A stretch of 64,000 nucleotides of DNA from Gonocerus acuteangulatus (taxonomy: Eukaryota > Arthropoda > Insecta > Hemiptera > Coreidae): contig OX328123.1 in NCBI GenBank assembly GCA_946811695.1, positions 18,418,610 to 18,482,609 on the forward strand, read 5' to 3'. The notes beneath the pieces were generated by a model. The model searched no databases. It was given only the letters and a program-made list of their open reading frames with translations, and was not told the DNA's origin. Below, in pieces: positions 22,301 to 32,999 of this stretch; the stretch's first letter is position 1; each line of letters begins with the position of its first letter. The translations under genes and the position numbers were made by a program.

Positions 22301-25300
22301 TTCTAAGGAGTCATGTTTTATTAAAATATGTTCAAGAACAGTTAGATGGAATGTCTACAAAAATAACTAAACTATAATTTTAACCTAACTCATAATTTAT
22401 TTTGATTCCTTTTCCGAGTCTGGAGTGGTATTTGGACTGCCCTGTCCACATATTCGCTCCTTGATAGAAATGAAATGTAGGAAGACAGACAAATGACAAG
22501 TTTGAATTGTCACTATATATATCTGCCGATAAGGATTTTCCGAGTCTGGAGTGGTATTTGGACTGCCCTGTCCACATATTCGCTCCTTGATAGAAATGAA
22601 ATGTAGGAAGACAGACAAATGACAAGTTTGAATTGTCACTATATATATCTGATGATGAGGATTTTTAACAGAAAGGTATCACAATTGATGCATCACAGCA
22701 GTGATTCATTTCTCAATGGATGAAGATGGAGAAATAATGTGGCCTGAAAATATGGATTATAGAATATTCATTGGGAAATACCAGAAAACAATATTGATTG
22801 CTTATCCAGTGTCTATACGCGACATAAAAAATTTAATTAAATTAAATTTCTGACCTAGAAATATTACGATTTATTTATGTTAGAATAAGTCATAAAATAT
22901 TTATCCGTCCCGTAACTGGCCATAAGGGTCTGGAGGGTAATACTGTAGAGGTATCCAATTTTTGATCAGACAGCACACAAGGCAGGTAGTGTATTCATTA
23001 CTATGTTCCGGCCGCCTGATTTTCCCCTTTGCAGGAACCCATTAAATAAATTAATGGATGGGTGGGCCTAGGGACGGTCTGGGATCCCGAATCTGACCCT
23101 TGGATTTTTTAATCACACATCATAGAACGAATATGTTTTTAAGTAAAGTAATATAATTTATAGCAGAAGAAATAGGAATTGTGTAAATATGAAAAAATAT
23201 AACAATCCCAAGCCCGCTTCAATGTGTACTCAGGGCACGCCCATTAACAGGGTTAATATACTATTCAAGAATGACTTTTCTCCTTTCCCTCAGGAGAGAA
23301 CCCACTTTTGAGGTTGACTTGATACCAAATTACGCGAAGAGGTAGTCTCAGCCCAAAATTACCACATTTAATGATCTCTCGATACCTGAAATATTGCCCA
23401 TTCAATTTTTATATGTGATATTTTTTGTAAGTTTTATTTGCATTTAAATAAATTTGTATGAGTAACTACATTAAAAATAATGATATAAGAAAACTATTGA
23501 GAATTTTTTTATACATTTTGCTAAATATTTTCTGAAGTTGATAAATTTTGGGTAAGTTGATAAACAATTTGAAAGCTTTCTAAATTCCCCTTTAAGAAAA
23601 GGTGTGAGAACATTTTTCAGAACATCTCAACTGGAAGATACCAAAACGAAAATGTCTAATTTCCCAAGTTTTCTTATCTTATGCTTGAGTAAATTAGTTC
23701 AATTCCGTTACTTTGTAAATGCTAAAGGAGAAAGATTCTTACGATATTTTCTCTTTGCTTTTGAGGAAACAATGTCATTATATTAGCCATAAATGCTGGC
23801 AAGCTTTGCTTTGAAATATAAATAACAATTCTTTGTTTTTTGATACATGCCTGGGATAGGAATATTGCGGAAACACACTAATATCATGCAGGTCTTGTGA
23901 GTAGGTTTTATATATAACTCGACTATAATAGATAGTAATTATATATAATAACTAGGGATATAAGGGCACTAATTGTTTCATTCTGATTATTAATTTTATA
24001 TCTTTTACTTTTGGTTCTGTATATAATTAATTTGTTTCTTCTTTCTAGAGCGTTTATTTGTTTGAGTTAAATATTGGTACTTTTATCATATACTCATACA
24101 TACTGAACACTATCGCTGGGGCAGCTGTAAAAGTGAATGCCCTCCATTTACGAGCCTTTTGAATCTAATGGGAAAAGTAATGGAGGAGTGTCCTTCCAAA
24201 AGGACACTCGTAAGTGGGTAAGATCGCTAGTGTCCTTCTGGAAGGACACCCGCTGCGAAAGTGTTAAACAATGAGTATGTTTATAACTATTCATTCCTTC
24301 CATGCTAATGATAATACAGCACTCAATGAACCCAACAGAAAAGATTTTATATTTTATATTCAGAATACCAAAAATTAATATAAATGATATCTAAAATTTA
24401 TTCATACGCTCGTAATAAACAAATATTTATAAAGTTTATTAATGAAGAAGTTTATATAACTGAGTAGTTATTAAATGCTCATAGAAAACAATTATTAAAA
24501 TATGTCTAAATTTGTTGCTGTGTTGCAATTATTAATAACCAGCTTAGAAAAAAATTGAAATATGAAAGATTCATTGTTGTATTTATAATTCTTAGGTCTT
24601 CGAAAAAAGAACCGCCACCACCACCTCCTCCTCGACCTTATAGGCACCATACTAGGAGTTCATCCTTAGATCTAACTAGGCTAGGTAAGCATTTTTTGTC
24701 AAACTTATACACACACACATATATATGTTTTGTTTGAGATCCTGTGTTAGTAATAGGCGGCTTTCTCTAGCGGTCTTGCTTCTCCTTTCTGCGTCATATT
24801 TCACCAGATTCCTCTCTGGCTTCAGGCTGTCATCATCCGACTGCTGGAGAAATATGCCATCATATTATCACATACACATACTTATTTAAAACATGACATT
24901 TGAAGGGGTTGGGGCAAAATAGTGCCAAGCAACATTTAAAAAAAAAACTTAATTTTAGCTGCTTTATGTTGGATATTAAGAAGGAATATCAGTTGAAATG
25001 GTTAGGGGCAGCAAGATTAAATAGCATACAGAGCTTGTATCGAATACAATATATAATAATTATAAAATCAAATGTAAAAATCGTAAATGTTTCTTTACTG
25101 AGGAAGTAGCAAATTACTTAATTCGGTTAATGAAAAAAGATAAATTAATTTCTTAAAAAAAATATTCTATAATAATTTCAATAAATAATAATTGATATTC
25201 ACATGATGAGTTGATTACCAAGCACCTTTAAGAATTGACTACACATGCATGTTATGAACATAATTTATTAACCCTTTCCATGCTATGCACGAATATATTC

Positions 25301-28300
25301 GTTCTCTAAAAAAATGCTCTGAGTGCGAAGCACGAATATATTCGTGCAGCCGAGACATTCCTCAGAGCGCGACGCACGAATATATTTGTTTTCATATTCT
25401 TTGTATAATCTCTGCTTCCAGAAAGCCCAGAGATCTCTTGTATCATGCTGTACAACTAGTCTAGTTACTTAGCTATCCGTTAGATAGCAGAAGAATGTCT
25501 TTACGTGTGTTTTTCCCGGTTTTATTGTGAGTGGAAGCTAACTTTAGCTCGAACGGAGAGTCCTATACCACCTAAACGGTCCATTATCATCAATTCAGAC
25601 TGTACCAAGGCGGCTACCTGCAGGGGTTGGGTTGTTATTTCTATTGTTTGCAGACACTTTACTAAAATTTGCCAAACCTTTTCCCACCTTTAGGCTAAAT
25701 TAGGGGTGAGGAAATATGACCCTAACAAATATTTCTCAGTACTAGTTTTGGTTTATTATTTATTTTTATATTTATAAGTTTATTATTAACATTTTTGCTA
25801 TGTACCTACTATTTCTAATTCATTACTTTATTATTATATTACTATTTACTAATATACTACTTATTTTTTTATTTTTTTACGGCGAATCTACATCTAGGCC
25901 ATTAGCGCGTATACTACTTATTATAAATAAATTTGTTTTAAAATAAATACAAAACACAAATTTTAAAAAAGTGTTGTTTTTTTCTCCAGCAAGTAATTAT
26001 TGGACATAACCAGTTTTATGAGTTGCATATAAAAATAAAATGATTAGTTTTTAGTAAAAAAAAAACCCAGTTATTTACTAAATAATTACTTATTGTACAT
26101 AATATTTAAAAAAAAAATACTAAATAAATTGAAGTATCATAAATATGAAATAAATCATAAAATGGGTAAAATGAAGAGAAGAGAAAGTGTTTTCATGAAT
26201 ATTTTGATAAAAGGGTGCATTCATACTAACAGGGCTAATGGTGCTAAATTTAAAACTAAAATACTTCGGTAACTATTGAAATATTATTTTAGAAACTGTT
26301 TATTTATTAATTTTCTTCGCAATTCGCAGGATAAGAATAATAAGAAACATGTTATAATAATTGAAAAGGTCACACTAAAGTACACACAATTAATGAAATT
26401 AGCATCTTAAATTACAACAAAACAAGCAATTTTGCATGTTCCCTGTTATATATCTACGTAATAAGAGCGACCCAAGGCGGGAGCTCTGTCTGAGTATAGT
26501 CTTGTTAGAAAACCAAAGTCGAAAGCGGAGGGTAGAAAAATAGGCTAGCACTGGGGGTAGCATCGGCTCTCAAAGCTTGTAGCAACCGGCGGTCGGTCCC
26601 TCTCAGATTGGCTAGCATTCTAAGGGTTAAATTTGGCCATTAATAATATTTTAATTATAAAAATTGAATAGCTTTATATTTGAAGATAACATTTTACTAG
26701 TTGAATTTTTCTAAGGAAAAATATTTTATTACTTTAATTAGTATTGTATTACTACAGTTCATGATTTTTTTCAGGTAAAACATCTGGTTTACTCAATATG
26801 CCCCCTATGGTACCACCAAGGGTTTCGCCTGGAACTGTAAGTTTTTTTTTCATACTTATTTTTATATCTTAAAAATGTTAGTATAAATTTTGAATATAAT
26901 GATATTTTTAAATGTGTTTAAAATTTTATGTTTTTAATGTTAATTTTATGCCTATTGCTCATCTCTTTTTCAGAATTCAATCTTGTGATTTTTAATATTC
27001 ACTTTAAATTGAGTTGATCAAAAATTTAAATTGATAGAATAAATATTGATCTATGACAATTTTCCAGATATCTCCTAGAAAACAGACTGAAAAAGCTACT
27101 AGTGAAGGTGAAGTAGGGTTTGCTAATTTTGCTCAGTTCCAAGAGGATTCTTCTAAGCAACATGTAACCTCTGGTGCTTTCCAAGTATATAGGAAACCAG
27201 GTGGGTTTAAGTTTATATTTCATTACTCATGGAATAACTACATTACTTGCAGCATGAAGCTCTGGGCCAGAATGTAATTTTTTCTTCTGAGAAACATTCC
27301 TTCCATACTCTTTAACTCTTTAAATAATCCAATGAAAACGTTTAATGTGACTTATGTCAGGCTTACTTCAACCTTGATTATAAAAGAATAGTAAATTGAG
27401 ATAATTTGATCTGGAATTACTGTTATTTTTTAAAAAAATTGTATGGTTTAAAGAGTAAAGAATAAACGTTTATTATTATGTTTTTGCTTGATATATTTTG
27501 TTTTCTTTTGTAGCTTCTGATACCTCTGAACCAGGGAATTGGTCACCTGCAGAAATTCCATTAGATGTTAAGTAAGTATCCTACTACTTCCATTAGTTAT
27601 TGTAAATATATTTGATAAAAAAGTCCGATTTCCAGGAACTGCGTCATCTTATCACATTTCTGTTGTTATCCCTAGTGTCATTTGGAAATCTTAGAAAAGA
27701 AGCAATAAATGGTTTTTCTTAATATTTTATATTAAACCGGAGGCCTGGTGGCCGTGAGAGTTAAGGCGTGAACACTTAACACTCCGTGCCAAGGGTTGTG
27801 GGTTCGATTCCCACTATGGGATGGTGACTTTTCTTTAGAAAAAAGAAAAGGCATCTCTTAGCCCTATCCTGGCTAGAAAAGGGTGGTTACCTATAGATAA
27901 CCCGTCCTAAAACTCTTAGTTAATAATAATGGACGTTAAAATTTAAATTAAATTAATATTTTATGAATAACTAGCTGCTACCCGGCGTGCCATGCTATGC
28001 CTACTTTCTGCATCTATAAAATCAAAAAAATAAATTAGGAACCCCGTTCATTGTTTCGAACCCGTGACCTCAGTACTGTGAGTCATAAACGTTTTTGACC
28101 GAGCCTATGACACTTATCAGGACCTACATGTGTGCCACGTTTGATCAAAAACGGTCGAACTGTGTGGATTTGTATAAGGAACAAACCTTCAGACAGGCAG
28201 CTGGTAGACGTTTTTGACCTAGCCTATGACACTCCCCGTATCACGACCTATCAGTTTCGAGATATATAAGAGTATATCCGAAAATACATTAATTATATAC

Positions 28301-28908
28301 CTCATGGACAATACCTTATAATATGAGTACCCCCAGAGTCACTGGAAGCCTAGTAATAACATAGACTGCTCTAGCAGTGATGTTTTCGTCACACAGACGA
28401 GCTCCAGATGCCCCAGATGCATCTTCATTTTTTACGTCCTCTTGGTGTCTAAATGTTAAAAACTATTCCGCTTACAATGACGCTGGCACTGAATTAAAAA
28501 TTTTCAAACTAAAAGCCGGTCAATTGGTGATTGTCCGCAATAGGGTTCAGACGACTTTACTTTATTTAAAATAATAAAATATAGGCCATCTGATTACTAC
28601 TGGAACTGATCTATAAGGAATTGCCTATCATTCCATGATCTATTTTAAGTCTCACAAATAAATAAATAAATAGATGTGTAATAAATATTTATTATTATTA
28701 CTGCATGAAAAATCTCTTTGCTTTTATTTGGTTGTAGATTATTTTATTTTTTAAAATGTTTACTTTCTCTTGCTACAGAATCGAAGTTAGAGAAGCTCAT
28801 AATGCTGTTCTTCGAAAACACTGCCATGACCTTCAGTTAAACCTTGCACATCTTCGAGAAGAGAGGGCAGCCCTCCAGACAATCCTGGACCAGCTAGTCT
28901 CTCACTGA
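9547..28908 (+). CDS. REPS1: REPS1/REPS2-like EH-domain protein, 3' part (11 exons)
   Basis: Exons by GT-AG junctions: 9547-9709, 9873-10101, 11152-11311, 15151-15243, 21726-21837, 22228-22288, 24596-24684, 26775-26836, 27068-27200, 27514-27571, 28779-28908 (stop TGA). Phases join cleanly into 1290 nt, 429 residues. Exons 2-3 encode an EH domain ([20 protein letters not shown]... to the EF-hand loop [13 protein letters not shown] with Ca-ligand-like D, T, D, S and E). Exons 4-5 match the family's conserved [11 protein letters not shown]...[13 protein letters not shown] and ALRLTPGP segments. A proline-rich stretch with [10 protein letters not shown] follows. The last exon is a C-terminal coiled coil, the RalBP1-binding region in vertebrate homologues. 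REPS proteins link Ral signalling to endocytosis through NPF-motif partners in the cytoplasm. The N-terminal half, including EH1, is outside the window. Introns are full of repeats. The family assignment is strong; REPS1 versus REPS2 is not resolvable, since insects usually have one gene. Confidence 0.92.
10102..11151 (+). other. REPS intron splitting the EH domain
   Basis: AT-rich intron between the first EH helix exon and the EF-hand exon. The tryptophan codon at the junction is split (TG|G). No repeat family or RNA gene was recognised beyond homopolymers. Confidence 0.6.
11718..12180. mobile_element. Fold-back MITE, family A, copy 2 (right arm missing)
   Basis: The left arm starts AATATTTGGTAAAGTTTAGG and follows copy 1 through the AACACGA...CCGTTTAAAA segment to 11880. 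The central inner palindrome (GCTCGCTCAAGAAGATAT near 12017 and its inverse near 12107) is present. The right arm is not found. A family B element begins at 12193 where it should be. Confidence 0.75.
12193..12482. mobile_element. Hairpin element, family B, copy 2
   Basis: Flanked by the 12-bp direct repeat AAAATATTAATA (12181-12192, 12483-12494). The inverted arms (TTGGGATTCGGC and CCTCAATACGATTTTT at left, their inverse at right) match the element at 2871-3069 in opposite orientation. The centre is unique: on the minus strand it has GGCTACCAAAGAGTAGCC followed by GAAACGTCC, a hairpin reminiscent of hammerhead stem II plus GAAA core. Its long target duplication differs from the 4-bp one of copy 1. 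Confidence 0.7.
12620..13012. repeat. Diverged tandem duplication, period about 272 bp
   Basis: A roughly 115-bp block containing GGGAAGGCTT...TTAGCTAAAGC and AATTTAAACT occurs near 12625-12740 and again near 12895-13010 with many differences. It is an old duplication inside a REPS intron. Confidence 0.6.
13029..13535. mobile_element. Fold-back element with 34-35 bp inverted arms
   Basis: CCACAGGCAGACCAAACTCC...TAGAGCGGC (13029-13063) is inverted at 13502-13535 (GCCGCTCTAGGAGAGGGAG...CTGTG) with two or three changes. The interior contains CCGCGCATGCGC and a module shared with 61750-61870 (inverted). No protein is encoded. Confidence 0.75.
13600..13905. repeat. Degenerate short repeats around CCCTAAATCTAATAACTA
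   Basis: At least five decayed versions of (A)GCCCTAAATCTAATAACTA are spaced irregularly over 300 bp. It looks like an eroded tandem array. The CCCTAAA core resembles a plant telomere unit only by chance. Confidence 0.45.
14815..15020 (+). mobile_element. SINE family 1, full-length copy
   Basis: A tRNA-derived 5' part carries an A-box-like TGGTCTAATGGCTAGCG and B box GGTTCGATTCCC. It is followed by a hairpin (GGAATTTTA / TAAAATTCC), a conserved tail (GGCGCTAATGACCTAGATG, GATGCGCCGT) and about 40 A residues. An 11-bp target duplication AATTTAATAAT (14804-14814) recurs at the right end. Intact promoter boxes, a long A-tail and a clear duplication indicate a young copy. Confidence 0.93.
15733..17668. 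mobile_element. Fold-back element, family A, copy 3 (large)
   Basis: The left arm (GGTAATTGTGAAGTTTAGGG, 15733 to about 15920) and the right arm (about 17500-17668, ending CCCTAAACTTCACAATTA) are inverted. They share the AAAGTTCACTGTTAT and AACGGATTC blocks with copies 1 and 2. The 1.9-kb interior carries the family A inner palindrome (16070-16210), a TA/CA microsatellite and additional inserted sequence beginning CAGGGTGTCCCGTAAATG at 16360. Confidence 0.75.
16247..16358. repeat. (TA)n / (CA)n compound microsatellite
   Basis: About 27 TA units followed by CACA and mixed ATAC repeats. Overlapping minus-strand frames (tyrosine/isoleucine runs) are artefacts of it. Confidence 0.95.
19190..19440 (+). 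mobile_element. Possible retroelement 3' end with GAAAC hairpin
   Basis: CCCTGAAGATGGCTTG...CAAGCCGAAACG (19316-19350) forms a 6-bp stem between a CTGAAGA box and GAAAC. It is followed by AATAAATG and AATAAAATG polyadenylation-like signals. CTGANGA-stem-GAAA is the hammerhead core pattern found in Penelope-like elements, but here one extra base (U) sits before the stem. The element's coding part was not found. Confidence 0.4.
20115..20720. repeat. 40-bp minisatellite, about 15 units
   Basis: The unit TGATTTATTATGCTCTGATA followed by GAGTGATAACATGTCACCTG repeats about 15 times with very few substitutions (for example ATACTCTG in two units, TATCATG in one, GCCACC in one, TCTCCTG in one). It lies in the long REPS intron between 15243 and 21726. 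Near identity of units indicates recent expansion or homogenisation. Confidence 0.97.
22411..22662. repeat. 126-bp tandem duplication
   Basis: The two copies (22411-22536, 22537-22662) differ at only a few positions, near the right edge (CTGCCGATAAGG versus CTGATGATGAGG). The overlapping minus-strand frames contain the same peptide twice for this reason. It is located in the REPS intron 22289-24595. Confidence 0.95.
22885..23105 (+). repeat. Dispersed repeat, family F, copy 1
   Basis: Contains ACTGTAGAGGTATC, CCGGCCGCCTGA, TTTGCAGG and GGCCTAGGGACGG in the same order as the reverse complement of 61545-61735. Neither copy encodes a protein. The type is unknown. Confidence 0.7.
25272..26626. 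mobile_element. TTAA-flanked non-autonomous element (piggyBac-like)
   Basis: TTAA at 25268-25271 is followed by CCCTTTCCATGCTA. The right end, TAGCATTCTAAGGG, is followed by TTAA at 26627-26630. TTAA duplication plus CCC/GGG ends is typical of piggyBac. Near the left end three GCACGAATATATTCG-type palindromes repeat at 43-44 bp. A SINE family 1 tail fragment (25864-25908, minus) is inside. No transposase is encoded. Confidence 0.65.
25864..25908 (-). mobile_element. SINE family 1 tail fragment
   Basis: T-rich run, ACGGCG, CTACATCTAGGCCATTAGCG: the reverse complement of the SINE 1 tail only. Confidence 0.75.
27743..27960 (+). mobile_element. SINE family 2 copy
   Basis: tRNA-like head with a degenerate A box (TGGCCGTGAGAGTTAAGG) and B box GGTTCGATTCCCAC. 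It is followed by a body with AGCCCTATCCTGGCTAGAAA and GGTTACCTATAGATAACCCG (itself a hairpin) and the tail AATGGACGTTAAAATTTAAA. Fragments recur at 39668-39836, 41265-41365 and 46590-46700, all minus. It lies in the REPS intron before the last exon. Confidence 0.85.
27968..28665. repeat. ACTAGCTGCTACCCGG-type repeat with internal duplication
   Basis: Begins ACTAGCTGCTACCCGGCG, a start also seen degenerate at 45251. Inside, ACGTTTTTGACC.AGCCTATGACAC occurs twice about 120 bp apart (28087, 28207). Ends are not defined. The plus frame 28377-28574 has no recognised domain. Confidence 0.45.
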
Positions 28909-29360
28909 CTTAGTCACCACAGTCAATAATTTTAAGTTTTATTTATATGGATGTTTTAAGTGTTAAGGCATAGATTGGCTCAAATTACTCTGTCTAATTG
29001 TTATAGATAAAGCTAAGTAAATGCAGTTTTGTTATTACATGTGGTGAAGAATTATTTTCTCTTGAAATCACCATATTTTATTGTTACTTGTTTATCAAAA
29101 GTTTAATATTATTATAGAGATATATTTTTATATACTTTTGTGTTTAATTTAATCCACAGTGAGAATTACAAAATGCCATAATATTGACTATTTTAATATT
29201 GATAAAATTAACATGTGATGGTTCTTTTTTTCCCTTATTTTATTTTGTCTAAACCCTGCTCATGTTGTGATCTTGCATTTTAAAATTAAGGAAAGAATGT
29301 ATCTCATTAATTATCAGAATGTTCTAAAAAGAAAATAAACATTTCTTGATTAAATAAAAT
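28909..29360 (+). other. REPS 3' UTR
   Basis: Follows the TGA stop. AATAAA signals at 29334-29339 and 29353-29358 are the likely polyadenylation signals, about 430-450 nt after the stop. The exact cleavage site is not visible. Confidence 0.5.
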
Positions 29361-29504
29361 ATTTTGATTTTTTTAGTTTCTTGAACTAAATCTTCAAAAA
29401 AATTATGAATTTTGTTTTAGTGTATGTAATAATGCCCTGCTTTATTCATAACACAGTCGACCTTTGTATATCTCATTCTATAATCTATTGAAGTCAAAGA
29501 AATA

Positions 29505-30154
29505 ATATTGTCGATACAAATGCACAGTATCGAATGTGTAAAAACGAATTTTTCATTTTCAATCTATACTGATTGCTGTTGCACTGATGTACGTTGTGGA
29601 AAACTCTCGAAGATTAAAGAAAAATAATTATCAATTACAGAATATCAAACTAACAAATGTGCATTAAATCTAACTAAAATGAATCATAAGATAAAAGGAC
29701 CCGGCCCTTTCCTAATGGAAAATGGCTTTCGGTCAAATTGAACGAAACTATACTCGTTGGATAGAGAAAGTCTTTCTGAACAAAAGTCTCCATGGGCACA
29801 AAACCCAAAAGTTGAAACTTTTGGGTTTCCCAAGCCATTTGGCCAGTAAAAAAAATACCTATCAATTATTTTTCGAACGACACCACATTTGACACTCCTC
29901 GAGATGAACATGACATGATCTCAAGATTTTGCAAAACTCAAAAAGGGAAAACTTCGGATACCCAAAAGTACCATAAGTTCGAACTTTTGGGTTTTGTGCC
30001 CATGGAGACTTTTGTTCAGAAAGACTTTCTCTATAAAACGAGCATAGTTTCATTCAATTTGACCGAAAGCCATTTTCCACTAGGAAAGGGCGTGGTCCTT
30101 TATACAGTCATCTATAAGGTACCAAACAACCTTTGCATTTGTATTGACGATATA
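29505..30154. mobile_element. Fold-back element, family D, copy 2, with inner fold-back
   Basis: The outer ends ATATTGTCGATACAAATG and CATTTGTATTGACGATAT match 8379-8954. A second palindrome is nested: arms about 29697-29830 and 29975-30102 contain the same CCCATGGAGACTTTTGTTCA block in opposite directions. The overlapping open frames on both strands (29674-30199) are these arms, not genes. Confidence 0.85.
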
Positions 30155-30399
30155 TCAACACAAGTAATGAATGCTAAAATTTATATTGCTCCCATTTAAT
30201 GTTTCAAAATGAATTAAAACTGCAGCCTTAAGGAATAACAGATTTTGAAGTAGCCAACATATTTTTTAACATCACTCTAATTGATTGCAATTGTGAACCC
30301 AGAACAAAAATATTGTTACATTGTGGGAATTAGATTTAGTTATTATAGTACCTCTATTGTATGAGTTAATGGCAGGAAGACAGTCCTTTAATTATTTCA

Positions 30400-31150
30400 C
30401 TAATTAGAAGGTCTGCTCAAATGCTTTTGTTTGCAAACATATTTTAATTCTAATTGTGTTACGCAATTACAATGTTATCTATGTGTTTTTCATATATGGC
30501 ACGCCATTTATGTACGTATTTATATTTCCAGAAAAATCCTTTAGTTCCATGTTTTTCCTTCCTTCAATTGCTCTTATATTGACCATGGTAAAAACCCGGT
30601 GTTTTCCTGTTCAAAATAAGTTAATAGAAGTTTTGTCACCTTTGAATGTTTGGTTATGTTTTATCTTAAGCTATTCAGAGAGGTCAGAGGCCTTATTGTT
30701 AAAAACCTTCCTAATTTGCTTTTTTATGAGATATCTGAACCCCGGAGATAAAGAACACCACGTCACATATTTGTAATTGTTTGGGAGAGCCAATTTTCCG
30801 TAACTTTGAACTATTAAAATTTGTTTCTTTATTACTTACAGAAATAGGTTGAAGAAAATTTTTCACATTGTAATTGGAAGTATTGATCATAGTCAAACAC
30901 AACCAAGTCCTCCACATGGTGTCTTTTACCTTCAATGAAAATGGACATGATTTTATTTTTCACCGTCTTATCTTCGTTATTTTTGGGAGAAGGACGTAGT
31001 ACCCCATGCCAATATATGGATCGAAACATTCCCATTAAGAACATGTTGTTAAGTCGGTTAAATAAAAAAATGGACATCTATCTGGGGTACAGATATCTAA
31101 AACAAACTTGGGTTATGTAATTTAATTTTAATTATTTCATAGGAAGACCA
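30400..31150. other. Intergenic, unrecognised open frames
   Basis: Plus frame 30456-30776 and minus frames 30711-30935 and 30832-31077 overlap each other. The 30832-31077 minus frame has somewhat protein-like composition (VVFDYDQYFQLQCEKF). I recognise no family and no splice context and make no gene call. Confidence 0.35.
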
Positions 31151-31305
31151 TGAATAGTACTCATTTCATATTGTTTTAGCTTTCGTAGTATTCGTTGAGA
31201 ATCATGACCACTTAAAATTTTTTAACTTTAAAATTATATTTTAGTAGATACAGTGAAGAATAAATTTTCCAAAAACGTTGAGGTTGCTGGCAGAGAAGGA
31301 AGATC

Positions 31306-31380
31306 TTGAGGTAAATGAAAAACGTCCTGTTCCTTCACAAAAGTTTTGTGAAGGAACAGGACGTTTTTCATTTACCTCAA
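31306..31380. repeat. 75-bp perfect palindrome (37-bp arms, 1-nt centre)
   Basis: The left arm 31306-31342 is the exact reverse complement of 31344-31380, around a single central G at 31343. A direct repeat AATAAATTTTCCAA lies before (near 31259) and right after the hairpin (near 31379). It sits in the gap between the two convergent genes. Confidence 0.97.
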
Positions 31381-31563
31381 TAAATTTTCCAACTTGTGTA
31401 GCATAAAATACTGTTTATGTTATATTCAGAAGCAGGGTTTAATATCAAAAGTATTATTTAACTTTTAAACTAATGCTATGTTTTAAATAATTCTATTAGG
31501 GCTGCTTAGCCAACCTGCTACTGGCAACAGTTATGTCTAAGTACGTTGGGTGCAAAACATTAT

Positions 31564-31606
<43 letters not shown>

Positions 31607-32429
31607 AAGAAAAGGAAAGTATTTTGTTTCCAAATAATTAAGAAAACAAATATATATATATTTTCAGAAAAGAATGCTGGACCATTTAGAAAATATTTAT
31701 GTGATTACCACATACATATTTTGTATCTTTTAGACTATTTTAATTTTTTTTTTACCTTACTTTCATTTGTAAAGTTACCACTTATGTTTTAATATTTTCT
31801 TGTGATTACATAAATTATGCTATGTATAAACTTATTATTATTGTTATTTTGACTCTGTGAAAGGTCTAAACTTCTTCATATTTATATCTTCACAACCTAC
31901 TTCAAGTATTTTCTTTTTTTAATTGTACCAATTTTTGTTTGATAGAAACAGAAATTAATTTGAAATCTAATGACATTGCAAAGACCAAATTAACACAGTA
32001 AAATCATTGAATAAAAAGTATTTGCTTATCTTTATTTTCAATTAGATTGGGTGTTAAAGGTATGTGCAAAAGTCAAATTTATGAAAATAAAATTATATAT
32101 TTTGTTTTGTGTAATATTTGTTTAAATAATTTATATTTATGTATTTAAATAAAAGGTAGAATGGTTATTCATTTTTATTTTACCAGTTTTAAGATGTATA
32201 TTAGTTTTCTTCCCTTACCTGTTAAAAACATTTGGAGAATGTGTATGTATACAGGAGGAGAAACCAGCCATGAGTCCCTGTCTGGCACCTATTAGATCCC
32301 TTTTGCTCGTTTACTATTATTATGAAGGAATATTGAGTTTGTGTAAAAATTATGAAAAAAGTTTGGGCTGCTAGCCATCGGAATGACTTCCCTGCTCTTA
32401 AAAATGTATATGTGTGTATATAAAATTGA

Positions 32430-32990
32430 TAGATACATTTATTAACCTCTTTAACTGTTTGTTCTTGATAAATGAGCTTCTGATGTTTCCCCAATTTGCC
32501 GCCTCTCCGGAATGGCAGAACTACAGTCTTATCTACATTTACTTTAATATGCTTCCGAAGAAAATATTTTCCACCACATTTAATTTAAATTGAGTGTCTT
32601 TCCAACTTGATACCAGGATCACTAAGTCATCAGCATATAGAATTAAAAGAATCTCAATTAGATCTATGACTGATATCCCTTCCATATTCATTTCTATTAT
32701 TATTCATGACAACTTTCACATGATTTATAAGACCAGCCTCAACCATGTGTGACTCCAATTAATTTTGCAGATCCTGAAATAGGCCTAAAGTAGCTGCATC
32801 TTCTGCTATTACTGCTGAGGGCGACAATTTTAGAACGACTGCTAAGGCATTCAATGAAATCTTGTTTCTTACTAAAACTTCTATCATACAAGATTTAGCA
32901 TTGACATTTTGAAAAAGGGTCAGGGAGCTGGGGAGATGACATAGCTTAGCAACAGAGAAGTTAAATAAAATCAAGGCACGTTGCTGTAAC
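32430..32990 (-). pseudogene. LINE reverse transcriptase fragment
   Basis: Read on the minus strand, LYADDLVILVSSWKD (about 32590-32660) is the reverse-transcriptase YxDD box. It is followed, after a frameshift, by VNVDKTVVLPFRRGGKLG (near 32490-32540), the segment that normally follows YADD in insect LINEs. Upstream minus-strand sequence to about 32990 includes short coding-like stretches. Stops and frameshifts interrupt it. No ends or tail were defined. Confidence 0.8.
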
Positions 32991-32999
32991 CCATTTGTA

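Noticed and set aside
22380..22639. Two minus-strand frames with an internally duplicated peptide
   Set aside because: Explained by the 126-bp tandem duplication in a REPS intron. No other support.
29674..30199. Overlapping frames on both strands with GFVPMETFVQKDFL-like peptides
   Set aside because: The same peptide appears on both strands because this is an inverted repeat.
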